64,000 bases of DNA from Dyella jiangningensis (GTDB lineage Bacteria > Pseudomonadota > Gammaproteobacteria > Xanthomonadales > Rhodanobacteraceae), in assembly GCA_000632805.1 (NCBI GenBank), contig CP007444.1, positions 3,770,772 to 3,834,771 of the forward strand, given 5' to 3'. Under the pieces are notes generated by a model, which saw only the letters and a program-made list of their open reading frames with translations, was not told the origin of the DNA and ran no database searches. The translations under genes and the position numbers were made by a program. Positions within the stretch are counted from its first letter, which is position 1, and each line of letters begins with the position of its first letter. Shown piece by piece: positions 1 to 8,423 of the stretch.

Positions 1-1040
1 GGCTTGCCTTCGGTACCGAAGAACGGTGCCCATCGTCCGCTGTTGCGTGGCAGGTCCCTGAACATGAACTCGCGGCCTTCGATGTAGGTACGGCCGCCGT
101 CGTCGTCGACCACGTTCACGCCCAGCGAGAAGAACGCATGGCCTTCGGGCGTCACCAGGTGCCAGCGGCCATCGCGCTGTTCGGTGCGGAACCAGCCGCT
201 GGCCTTGAACGCCGGCAGGTCGGTGCGGCCGCCGTAGCGGTCGAAGCCCTTGTGCGCGACGGCCGGGCCGATCGTCGCGGCCTTGGCCTTGTGGCGTACG
301 CCGCGCAGCGCATCGTCGGAATCGATCTTGCCCGGCCACTGGCCGCGCGTGTACTGGCCCCAGGCGTCGACGATGCCGGTATAGGCATCGCGCAGGTCGT
401 GGTCGCCTGCGCTGGTGTCCAGCTTGCCGAACAGCAGGGTCTGCGCGGCCGTCGGCGCCGGCATGCCGAGACGTACCGCCTTTACATGCGCGAGGTCGAT
501 CGATCCTTCCACCGTGGTGGCGACGAAGACACGCTTGCCACCTGCCATGTACGGCATGGGCGGGCCCGCCTGCATGCCCATCGACCGCGGCGAGGTGGCG
601 TGCAGCGGAATGATCAGCGTCTGCGGCGGCCCGGCCGGGATACCCACGGTGGCGTGCAGGTGTTGCCCTTCCTTGGCGCCATCGATGTCGACGGTGAGCG
701 TCACCGCCCACGGCATCGCGTTCTGCATGTCCACATGCAGCGAGCCGGCCTTCGACCAGTCCCACTCGCCCTTGTCGAGCGCTACGGTGAGCTGCGGCTG
801 CGGCGAAGGCTGGAACGTGTAGCGCTGCAGCGACATGCCGGCCACGGTGATCGGTGCGCCGTCGCGATCCACGTGATCGAGCGCGGTCTGCGTCGTCGGT
901 GCGCTTGCCGTCTGCGCCTTGGCAGTGGAAACCGGGGTGGCAGAAACACGGCTGAGGTCCGCCTGGTCGGTATCAGCAGCCTTGTGGCAACCCGCGAGGG
1001 CCAGCAGGCAACAGGCGACTAGTGGGGCGGTCCGTCTCAT
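1..1040 (-). CDS. Beta-agarase-like (GH50-type) lipoprotein, C-terminus outside the window
   Basis: The frame stays open from an ATG at 1040 to the left edge, about 346 residues, with no stop reached. Residues 1-18 form a lipoprotein signal peptide: two Arg, a hydrophobic stretch and lipobox LALAGC with the lipidated Cys at 18. Next come a Thr/Ala-rich linker and a beta-rich domain (about 60-230). Near residue 285 it reads YGGRTDLPAFKASGWF, then DGRWHLVTPEGHAFFSLGVN, the signature that opens the catalytic domain of agarase-like glycoside hydrolases. I infer an outer-membrane or periplasmic polysaccharide hydrolase; substrate unknown. The catalytic residues lie beyond the window, so enzyme class is a family-level call. 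It lies 88 bases downstream of the permease, on the same strand. Confidence 0.72.
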   Translation of the reverse strand, partial: MRRTAPLVACCLLALAGCHKAADTDQADLSRVSATPVSTAKAQTASAPTTQTALDHVDRDGAPITVAGMSLQRYTFQPSPQPQLTVALDKGEWDWSKAGSLHVDMQNAMPWAVTLTVDIDGAKEGQHLHATVGIPAGPPQTLIIPLHATSPRSMGMQAGPPMPYMAGGKRVFVATTVEGSIDLAHVKAVRLGMPAPTAAQTLLFGKLDTSAGDHDLRDAYTGIVDAWGQYTRGQWPGKIDSDDALRGVRHKAKAATIGPAVAHKGFDRYGGRTDLPAFKASGWFRTEQRDGRWHLVTPEGHAFFSLGVNVVDDDGGRTYIEGREFMFRDLPRNSGRWAPFFGTEGK

Positions 1041-1128
1041 CGGCAACTCGATGCGAAGAAGTGGCGGCAGTATGCCTGTGTCATCTGAAGCTTGCCTTGC
1101 TGCGCCGAAGCGCACGAACAACGCAAGA

Positions 1129-2457
1129 TCATGCTCTTTTCCGCTGCCATGCACGCCACGCGTAATACACCGGCACGCCCACGGCGATCAGCAGCAGGCT
1201 CATCCCTGCGTCGCCCGGCTGGTGGATGGCGGTGGCCACGATCACGCTCAACACCGTGCCCACGAACAGCAGCGGCAACAGCGGATACAACGGCACGCGA
1301 TACGGCGAGGGCTCGTTTCGGAAGCGGCGGCGATACCAGAACAGCGTGGCGATGCCGAACGCATGCGACAACCACTCGCCCACCGTGGTGTAGTCGACCA
1401 ACTGGCCGAAGCTGCCGGAAAGCACCAGCACGATGGCCCATCCGCCCAGCACGGCCAGCGCCACGCGCGGCGCGTGCCAGCGCGGATCGATGCGCCCCAC
1501 CGCGTTGAACAGCATGCCGTCGGCGCCCATGGTCTGCAGCACGCGCGCACCACCGGCGATGGCAATGCTGCAATAGCCGAAGGTGGAACAGGCGATGCCG
1601 ACGGCGATCACGGTCGCGCCGGCTTCGCCGAACAAGGCGTGCATCAGGTCGGCCGCCGGCGCATGGCTCGCGGCCAGGCCCGCGTGGCCGAGGCCGGCGA
1701 GGTAGGCAAAGTTCACCAGCACGTAGCACACCACCACGCCGCCCAGGCCAAGGCCGAGTGCGCGCGGCAAGGTCTTCTGCGGGTCACGCACTTCACCGGC
1801 GAGGTCGTTCAGATAATGGAAGCCGCCATAGGTGAACAGCACCGGCAACAGTGCGCCGAGGAAGGCGCCGGCCGGCAGGTTGCGGGTGGTATCCACCGCC
1901 AGCACGTTGCCGAACTGCCCGTGCGCCAGCACCACGCCGACCACCACGAGCAGGGCGATGGCCGAGACCTTGAGGATGGTGAACACGTTGAGCATGCGCG
2001 AACCGGCGCGGATGCCGAAGAAATTCACGGCGACGATGAAGGCGATGGCACCTGCGCCCACTGGCCTCACCCATGTCGCGGGCAAGCCGATGGCCGCGCA
2101 GAAATAATCCGCGAAGGTGGTGGCCACCGCGGCCACGCTGCCGGGGTAGTTGATCAGCGCCATGGTCCAGCCGAACAGGAAGGCCGGCAGCTGGCCGAAC
2201 GCTTCGCGCAGGTAGATGTAGACGCCGCCCGCCTGCGGCCGCCGTGCCCCCAGCTCGGCGTAGCAGAGCACGCCGGCCAGCGTGAGCAGGCCACCGATCG
2301 CCCATAGCGCCAGCGTCTGTGCGCCCGACGACGTGCGCTCGGCCACCGTGGACGCGCTGCGGAAGATGCCGGCGCCGATCACCCCGCCGATGACGATGGC
2401 GGCGGCATCCCAGGTGCCCAGGCGGCGCAGATACGACGGGTTGGTCTCGGCAGTCAT
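1129..2457 (-). CDS. APC-superfamily amino acid permease
   Basis: About 442 residues with roughly twelve hydrophobic segments, the usual size for the APC family. The first membrane segment carries the substrate-binding signature IGGVIGAGIF, and segment 6 has the YGGFHYLNDLAGEVRDP region typical of LAT/APA-type transporters. It should import or exchange an amino acid across the inner membrane; the substrate cannot be read from the sequence. Two in-frame ATGs compete. The one at 2472 abuts an AAGG and so has no ribosome spacing; 2457 has an AAGGA 14 bases upstream. I prefer 2457 but not strongly. It reads in the same direction as the lipoprotein gene at the window edge. Confidence 0.85.
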   Translation of the reverse strand: MTAETNPSYLRRLGTWDAAAIVIGGVIGAGIFRSASTVAERTSSGAQTLALWAIGGLLTLAGVLCYAELGARRPQAGGVYIYLREAFGQLPAFLFGWTMALINYPGSVAAVATTFADYFCAAIGLPATWVRPVGAGAIAFIVAVNFFGIRAGSRMLNVFTILKVSAIALLVVVGVVLAHGQFGNVLAVDTTRNLPAGAFLGALLPVLFTYGGFHYLNDLAGEVRDPQKTLPRALGLGLGGVVVCYVLVNFAYLAGLGHAGLAASHAPAADLMHALFGEAGATVIAVGIACSTFGYCSIAIAGGARVLQTMGADGMLFNAVGRIDPRWHAPRVALAVLGGWAIVLVLSGSFGQLVDYTTVGEWLSHAFGIATLFWYRRRFRNEPSPYRVPLYPLLPLLFVGTVLSVIVATAIHQPGDAGMSLLLIAVGVPVYYAWRAWQRKRA

Positions 2458-2682
2458 GGTGCGCAACAGCATCCTTGGAGACTAGATACGAAGGCCGGAC
2501 GATAGCGCGGTTTCGCCATCGACTTCGACATGCGGCTGCAACAATCGGGCGCGGCTGCGTTTTTTCTGTCCGGCTTCAGTAGTTCTTCGCTAGCGCGTCA
2601 CGGGGTGCGGGCGCACAGTTCCGGTCTCACCCGCTGCTGCATGCCGGCCGGGCCACCGGTCGGCGCCTTCCGAGGAGGCGTC

Positions 2683-4011
2683 ATGAGTATCGTCGAGAGT
2701 GAAGTGGCCCGTCCCGAGGACGACCCGACCTTGGGGCCCTTGCTCGAACTCGACCGTGAACTGGTCAGCGTGGGCAAGAAGATCCGCGTGCTCAAGGCCA
2801 TCGACTGGCCCGTCGAGTTGGAGACCCGCTTCCTCGAAGGCTACGAACGCGGCAACCCCCAGCTGCCCGATCCGCCGCGCCGGCATCCCGATCTCAGCGG
2901 AGAAATGGACGCGCTGCGGAACATCATGAAAAGGCTCGACCGCGGCCACCCGATCGGCGACTGGCTGTTCAAGACCGCCTGGAGCTACCTCACGGCGGCG
3001 CAGATGCTTATGAACGTGGGCACCGAGACCTTCACGCGCTGCTCGACGGCGCTGTATGGACGTCCGGACGGCCTGCACAGCAGCCAGACATCGAATGCTT
3101 ATGACGCCGCGCAGGACGTCATCTCGATCACCGACGACCTGATCAGCCGCGAAGCGATCCCGGTGGTGCCAGCGGACATTCCCGCCGAGGAGTTTGCCGA
3201 ACGCCTGCGCGAGCGCCTCGGCTCGTTCTTCGACAAGGATCGCGTGGACGTGGTGCTGAACCCCGATCTTTCGTCGAAGGCCACCGCGGGAAGCAAGAGC
3301 ATCAATCTGCGCTCGACGGCGTTGTTCTCCGAGCTGGATCTCGCCCAGCTCACCGAACACGAAGCCTTCGTGCACACGGCCACCCTGCTCAATGGCAAGC
3401 ACCAGCCGCATCTGCGCTCGCTGGGGCTGGGCTCGCCGCGCACCACGCGGGCACAGGAAGGCCTGGCGACGTTCTCGGAGATCATTACCGGCTCCATCGA
3501 CCTGGCTCGGCTGCGTCGCGTGGCGCTGCGCGTGATCATGGTGAAGCGCGCACTCGACGGCGCGGATTTCATCGAAGTGTTCCGCGGCTTTCTCGACGCC
3601 GGGCAAACACCGGTGGAGAGCTATCGCAGCGCCTCGCGCATCTTCCGCGGCGGCGACGTGCGCGGCCGCATCTGCTTCACCAAGGACGGCGCGTACCTGC
3701 AGGGCGTGATGATCGTGTACCTGTTCATCCGCAAGGCGCTGCAGGAGGGCAAGGCGGAGATCCTGCCGCTGCTGTTCGCCGGCCGCGTCACGACCACGGA
3801 TGTGATCACGCTGTCGCCCTACCTGGCGACCGGATTGATCACCCGTGCCGTGTACGTGCCGCCGTGGGCGAGGAATCCGCAGCGGGTGCTGTCGCTGCTG
3901 GCGTTCTTCACCGCGGCCCAGCGATTCCGACTCGACACGCTCAACCTCGACAGCTTCGTCGCGTTCGAGAACGCGCTGGTGGACGAGACGCTGCAGACGC
4001 AGTGGCGCTGA
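2683..4011 (+). CDS. QEGLA-motif (DUF1704 / MATCAP-like) putative zinc metallopeptidase, copy 1
   Basis: A 442-residue cytosolic-looking protein. HEAFVH at 226-231 and QEGLA at 258-262 are the two hallmarks of DUF1704, annotated in bacteria as flavohemoglobin expression-modulating QEGLA-motif protein. The same Pfam family contains the animal tyrosine carboxypeptidase MATCAP, in which HExxxH plus a later Glu bind zinc. Zinc peptidase activity here is inferred from those residues; the bacterial substrate is unknown. The start at 2683 is chosen because GAGGAGG lies 4 bases upstream; the frame is open further 5' to about 2530, but that part (rich in Ser, Gly, Arg) looks non-coding. A paralogue lies at 42878-44149. 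No obvious operon partner; a REP pair follows the stop. Confidence 0.85.
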   Translation: MSIVESEVARPEDDPTLGPLLELDRELVSVGKKIRVLKAIDWPVELETRFLEGYERGNPQLPDPPRRHPDLSGEMDALRNIMKRLDRGHPIGDWLFKTAWSYLTAAQMLMNVGTETFTRCSTALYGRPDGLHSSQTSNAYDAAQDVISITDDLISREAIPVVPADIPAEEFAERLRERLGSFFDKDRVDVVLNPDLSSKATAGSKSINLRSTALFSELDLAQLTEHEAFVHTATLLNGKHQPHLRSLGLGSPRTTRAQEGLATFSEIITGSIDLARLRRVALRVIMVKRALDGADFIEVFRGFLDAGQTPVESYRSASRIFRGGDVRGRICFTKDGAYLQGVMIVYLFIRKALQEGKAEILPLLFAGRVTTTDVITLSPYLATGLITRAVYVPPWARNPQRVLSLLAFFTAAQRFRLDTLNLDSFVAFENALVDETLQTQWR

Positions 4012-4035
4012 TGGCGCCGTCACCGGCCTTTTTTT

Positions 4036-4113
4036 GTGGGAGCGCACCCTGTGCGCGACTGGGCAATGGGGTGTTTTGCTTCGTCGGGCGTCGCGCACTG
4101 GGTGCGCTCCTAC
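4036..4113. repeat. GTAG-type REP pair (inverted doublet)
   Basis: Two 24-base copies of a REP palindrome face each other: GTGGGAGCGCACCCTGTGCG... at 4036-4059 and its reverse complement ending GTGCGCTCCTAC at 4090-4113. Each has the GTRGG head and an internal GCGCACC/GTGCGC stem, and the pair can fold into one long hairpin. It lies between the DUF1704 gene and dinB, with a T-run just upstream (4029-4035), and could act as a terminator or mRNA stabiliser. Related copies occur at 21181, 28976, 29042, 31212, 37307 and 47749. Confidence 0.85.
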
Positions 4114-4186
4114 AAAAATGAGGGGCAGTACCCAGGTGGCGCGCGTTCGTGGTTGACTGTGCGCCGACGTTCCAGCACTTCATGCC

Positions 4187-5278
4187 GTGCCCACGCCAGC
4201 CCGCAAAATCATCCACGTCGACATGGATGCGTTCTACGCATCGGTAGAGCAGCGCGACGATCCATCGTTGCGTGGCAAGCCCGTGGTTGTCGCGTGGCGT
4301 GGTGCGCGCTCGGTGGTGTGCGCCGCCAGCTACGAGGCGCGCAAGTTCGGGGTGCGCTCGGCCATGCCTGCCGTGCGCGCGGAGCGGCTATGCCCGCAGG
4401 CGATCTTCGTGCCGCCGGATTTCACCCGGTACAAAGCCGTGTCACGGCAGGTGCGCGAGATCTTCGCGCGGCACACCGACCTGATCGAACCGCTTTCGCT
4501 GGACGAGGCTTACCTCGACGTCACCGCCACGCATACGCAGCTGCCGTCGGCCACCGCCACGGCGGAGGCCATCCGCGCCGCCATTCGCGAAGAGACGCAG
4601 CTCACCGCCTCGGCGGGCGTGGCGCCCAACAAGTTCCTGGCGAAGATCGCCTCGGATTGGCGCAAGCCCGACGGCCTCTTCGTGGTGCGCCCGCACCAGG
4701 TCGAGGCCTTCCTGGAGCCGTTGGCCGTGGGCCGCCTGCCCGGCGTGGGCAAGGTGATGGAGACGCGCCTCACCGAACTGGGCATCGCCACCGTGGGCGA
4801 CCTGCGTGCGTTCCCTGCGCAGGAGCTGGAACAACGCTTTGGCCGCTGGGGACGACGGTTGCACGAGTTGTCGTTCGGCATCGACGAGCACTCGGTCGAA
4901 CCGCATCGCCCTACCCTGCAGGTGTCCGCCGAAGACACCTTCGAACACGACCTCCCCCTCGGCGAGCTTGCCCCGCATATCCATCGCCTGGCGGAAAAGA
5001 CCTGGAACGCGCACCAGCGGGAGGTCCAGGACGGGCGCGTCGCGCGCACCGTGGTGCTGAAGCTGAAGACGTCGGACTTCCAAACCCTCACGCGCAGTTT
5101 CACGCCGTCTACACGCCCCGACTCGGCCAGGGAACTGGCCGAGATAGCGTGTGCGTTGCGTGATCGCGTGGAGCGTCCTTCCGGTACACGCTACCGCCTG
5201 GTTGGCGTGGGCCTGGCCGGCTTTGTAGACGCGGACAGTTTCGTCGCGCAGACCGATCTTTTCGGCAAACTTGCGTGA
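4187..5278 (+). CDS. dinB: DNA polymerase IV (Y-family translesion polymerase)
   Basis: 363 residues, normal for DinB. Catalytic carboxylates are visible: D12 in VDMDAFYASVE and D106/E107 in LSLDEAYLD. The helix-hairpin-helix region GRLPGVGKVMETRL follows near 183-200, then the little-finger domain. The steric-gate position is Tyr (Y17) rather than the Phe of E. coli DinB, as in archaeal Dpo4. It copies past damaged bases without proofreading. The start is a GTG at 4187, giving the usual short leader before the beta strand. I see no C-terminal QLxLF-type clamp motif of classical form; the end reads QTDLFGKLA, which may serve. No clear LexA box between the REP pair and the start. Confidence 0.95.
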   Translation: MPTPARKIIHVDMDAFYASVEQRDDPSLRGKPVVVAWRGARSVVCAASYEARKFGVRSAMPAVRAERLCPQAIFVPPDFTRYKAVSRQVREIFARHTDLIEPLSLDEAYLDVTATHTQLPSATATAEAIRAAIREETQLTASAGVAPNKFLAKIASDWRKPDGLFVVRPHQVEAFLEPLAVGRLPGVGKVMETRLTELGIATVGDLRAFPAQELEQRFGRWGRRLHELSFGIDEHSVEPHRPTLQVSAEDTFEHDLPLGELAPHIHRLAEKTWNAHQREVQDGRVARTVVLKLKTSDFQTLTRSFTPSTRPDSARELAEIACALRDRVERPSGTRYRLVGVGLAGFVDADSFVAQTDLFGKLA

Positions 5279-5284
5279 AACTTG

Positions 5285-5317
5285 CGTGTATTTTGGCCGC
5301 CTATGCCGAAATACACG
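5285..5317. promoter_or_regulatory. Inverted repeat upstream of the receptor gene
   Basis: CGTGTATTTTGG (5285-5296) and CCGAAATACACG (5306-5317) are reverse complements in 11 of 12 positions, with a 9-base spacer. It begins 7 bases after the dinB stop and lies 130 bases before the receptor start. No T-run follows on the plus strand, which argues against a terminator and for an operator or leader hairpin. This is inference from symmetry only. Confidence 0.4.
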
Positions 5318-5448
5318 TTAAAAAGGCCTTTACTCGCTTCACGTTTCCTGAAAGAGTTGAACCGGGGGAACCAATGGCAACACGACACCTATGGACGTCT
5401 AGGCGCCCATAGCGGGTCCCTTTTGCCTTCAAAAATCGGGGAGACATC

Positions 5449-8358
5449 ATGCAGTCCAATCTCAATCGCCTATCAGTAGCGGTACGTTTGGCTCTTACTG
5501 TTGGTATCGCATCGACCGCCGCACTGGCACAGGCACAGGACGCCAACGCAAATAAGAACGGACCCGCGGCGCAAGACCAGACGACCACGCAGGGCACCAC
5601 TGAACAACCCAAGCAGGCCAATGCCAAGACGCTGACCGCCGTGTCGGTCACCGGCTCGCTGATCCGCCGCGTGGACGCGGAGACGGCCAACCCGGTCGTC
5701 ACGCTGGATCGCGCTGCGATCACCAATAACGGCAGTCCGACCCTGGGCAACGTGCTGCAGTCGCTGCCGGCCATCGCGGGCAACGCCACCAATACCCAGA
5801 ACAACAGCAACGGCGGCGGCGGTGCAGGCCCGACGCTGGAAGGCGGTGACGGTGCAGCTCGCGTGTCACTGCGCGGCCTGGGCGTGAACCGCACGCTGAT
5901 GCTGGTGGACGGCCAGCGCCTCGCCAACGCCGACCTCAACATGATTCCGCAGAACATGGTGGAGCGCGTGGACGTGCTCGCCAACGGTTCTTCCACGGTC
6001 TACGGCTCCGACGCCGTTGGCGGTGTGGTGAACATCCTCCTGCGCAAGGACTACAAGGGCGCGGAACTGAGCGTCAACGACGGTATCTCCGACCATGGTG
6101 ACGGCCAGCGCCATGGCGCGCAGTTCACCGTGGGCGCCACCGGCGAACAGGGCAACATCGTTGCCGGTATCGACTACAACAAGTACAACCCGGTGCTGGC
6201 TCCGCGCCGTGACTTCTCGGCACGCCAGCTGTACCTGTACAACGGCGGCCCGCAGCCGTCGGGTTCGCACACCATTCCCACCGGTCGCCTGCTGGTTCCG
6301 CAGGCCCTCACCCCGGGCGGTTGCGAGGTCAACTCGCAGGGCAACGCCTACGTGACGCTGGCCAACGGTGTTGGCAACAGCCTCGGCAACTATCGCTGCT
6401 TCAGCAACGCGAACGACACGTACAACTACAACGCCTACAACTACATCCAGCAGCAGCAGGAACGCACCAACGTCTTCGTGATCGGCAACTACAAGATCAA
6501 CGACTACGTGACGTTCTACGCCGACGCGTTCTACAACCACACCAATTCGTCCGGCCAGGATGCGCCGGCACCGACGGGCGTGGGCGACGGCTGGCACGTG
6601 CTGGCGAGCAACCCGAACAATCCGTTCGGCGTCACCTTCAGCCAGGGCACGCTCGCCGATCCGAACGCACCGGGCGCCGACAGCGGCTATGCCTTCAACA
6701 CCCGCCTCACCGGCCTGGGCACCCGCCTGCATACCTTCACGACCACCAATGAAGAGATCAATGCGGGCCTGCGTGGCAACTTCGGCCAGAGCACCTGGAG
6801 CTGGGATGCCAGCTTCGATTACGGCCATTCGCGCCGTGTCCAGACCAACTACAACGAAGTGAACGTGCCGGCCTTCCAGGCCGCCATCGACTCCGGCGCC
6901 AACATCTTCAACCAGGCCGATCCGGCGGTTACCGCGTTGTTGAAGAAGGGTGTGGATGCTCCGCAGTACACCATGACCAACACCATGAAGCAGGGTCAGT
7001 TCACTGCTTCGGGCGATATCTGGGATCTGCCGGCCGGCACCATGCAGCTGTCGACCGGTGCGCTGTATCGCAAGACGTCGATGAACTACAACGTCACCGC
7101 CGATGCGATCCTCGACCCGACCACGAACACCTGCGTGGTGCTGTCCGAAGCCTGCGGTTCGCCGGGCGGCGGCAGCGATACGGTGAAGGAACTGTTCGCG
7201 GAAACGCTGATCCCGCTGCTCAGCGAGCAGCCGTGGGCCTACTCGCTGAACGTCGACGTCGGCCTGCGCTACTCCGACTACGACACCTCGGGCAGCACGA
7301 CCAACGGCAAGATCGCCATCGAATACCGCCCGATCGCCGACCTGCTGGTGCGCGGCACGGTTTCGCAGGTGTTCCGCGCGCCGAACATGGACGAGTTGTA
7401 CGACGGCCGCACGGTCGCCGGTCCCAACCTCACCGATCCGTGCGTGCATCTGAGTGCCGCCGAGTTGGCTGCGCATCCGACGGCCTGCCAGTACGTGCCG
7501 CCGAACTGGTCGGGCAACCCGATCGGCCAGGTGACCGCGTACTACTCGGGCGCGGCCGCCATCGGCAGCACGCTGAAGCCGGAACAGGGCAAGTCCATCG
7601 ACCTCGGCTTTGTGTATTCGCCGAGCTGGTGGGAAGGTGCGTCGAGCACGTTGGACTTCTGGCACATCTACCTGTCCGACACGCTCACGCCGATCCAGGC
7701 GCAGACCGTGGTCAACGCGTGCTTCGCCAACGGCAACAGCCCGTACTGCTCGTACATCAACCGCTACGACAACACCAACAAGCTGGCCGGTGCGGTCAAT
7801 TACATCAACACGCCCGTGGTCAACCTGGGCAACCTGAGCACCACCGGCGTCGACTTCACCTTCAACTACGCCATCCCGCACTTCAACGTGGGAAGCGTGG
7901 ATCCGGGTAACTTCAGGGCCGGCCTCAACACCACGTATGTCTCGACGTACAAGAACAACGCCACGCCCGGCCAGCCGGGTTCGGGGTCGATCAACTACGC
8001 CGGTACGTACGGTCTGCAGTTCGGCAATATCCCGCGTTGGCGTGGCACGTTCACGCTCAACTGGGCACTGGGTGACTGGAGCGCACAGTGGCAGTCGCGT
8101 TACATCCACAACGTGACCAACCTGAACGCGAACCTCGACACGGGTGCCAGCGCGCCGATGGCTTCGGTGCTGTACCACTCGATCCAGGGTGGCTACGAGT
8201 GGACGAAGATCCACACCCGCTTCGACGTGGGTATCGACAACCTCAGCGACAAGATCCCGCCGCTGGCCTACCAGAACGGCTCGAACTACAACGTCGATAC
8301 GGCGACGTACGACGTGATGGGCCGCTACTTCTGGGCTCGCGCGACGGTGAAGTTCTGA
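5449..8358 (+). CDS. TonB-dependent outer-membrane receptor (no N-terminal extension)
   Basis: 969 residues. Signal peptide about 1-29, cut near ALAQAQD; a Gln/Thr-rich linker to about 62; plug domain about 63-200 (SVTGSLIRR, RVSLRGLGVNRTLMLVDGQR, VERVDVLANGSSTVYGSDAVGGVVNI); then a beta-barrel ending in the C-terminal aromatic signature ARATVKF. It imports a large or scarce ligand across the outer membrane using TonB energy. The ligand is unknown; sequence style matches the xanthomonad/caulobacter receptors often used for carbohydrates and other polymers. GGGGAGA lies about 7 bases before the ATG at 5449. A gene for a TPR-sulfotransferase follows after 65 bases, suggesting co-transcription. 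Confidence 0.93.
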   Translation: MQSNLNRLSVAVRLALTVGIASTAALAQAQDANANKNGPAAQDQTTTQGTTEQPKQANAKTLTAVSVTGSLIRRVDAETANPVVTLDRAAITNNGSPTLGNVLQSLPAIAGNATNTQNNSNGGGGAGPTLEGGDGAARVSLRGLGVNRTLMLVDGQRLANADLNMIPQNMVERVDVLANGSSTVYGSDAVGGVVNILLRKDYKGAELSVNDGISDHGDGQRHGAQFTVGATGEQGNIVAGIDYNKYNPVLAPRRDFSARQLYLYNGGPQPSGSHTIPTGRLLVPQALTPGGCEVNSQGNAYVTLANGVGNSLGNYRCFSNANDTYNYNAYNYIQQQQERTNVFVIGNYKINDYVTFYADAFYNHTNSSGQDAPAPTGVGDGWHVLASNPNNPFGVTFSQGTLADPNAPGADSGYAFNTRLTGLGTRLHTFTTTNEEINAGLRGNFGQSTWSWDASFDYGHSRRVQTNYNEVNVPAFQAAIDSGANIFNQADPAVTALLKKGVDAPQYTMTNTMKQGQFTASGDIWDLPAGTMQLSTGALYRKTSMNYNVTADAILDPTTNTCVVLSEACGSPGGGSDTVKELFAETLIPLLSEQPWAYSLNVDVGLRYSDYDTSGSTTNGKIAIEYRPIADLLVRGTVSQVFRAPNMDELYDGRTVAGPNLTDPCVHLSAAELAAHPTACQYVPPNWSGNPIGQVTAYYSGAAAIGSTLKPEQGKSIDLGFVYSPSWWEGASSTLDFWHIYLSDTLTPIQAQTVVNACFANGNSPYCSYINRYDNTNKLAGAVNYINTPVVNLGNLSTTGVDFTFNYAIPHFNVGSVDPGNFRAGLNTTYVSTYKNNATPGQPGSGSINYAGTYGLQFGNIPRWRGTFTLNWALGDWSAQWQSRYIHNVTNLNANLDTGASAPMASVLYHSIQGGYEWTKIHTRFDVGIDNLSDKIPPLAYQNGSNYNVDTATYDVMGRYFWARATVKF

Positions 8359-8423
8359 TCTGACTGCAACAAGGCGGATGGTCGCGGCGCTTGCCGCGAC
8401 CATCCCGCTGCTAGGATTCAAGG

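Noticed and set aside
2530..2682. Upstream extension of the first QEGLA gene
   Set aside because: The extension reads as a Ser/Gly/Arg-rich non-conserved leader; GAGGAGG just before the ATG at 2683 gives a proper start.
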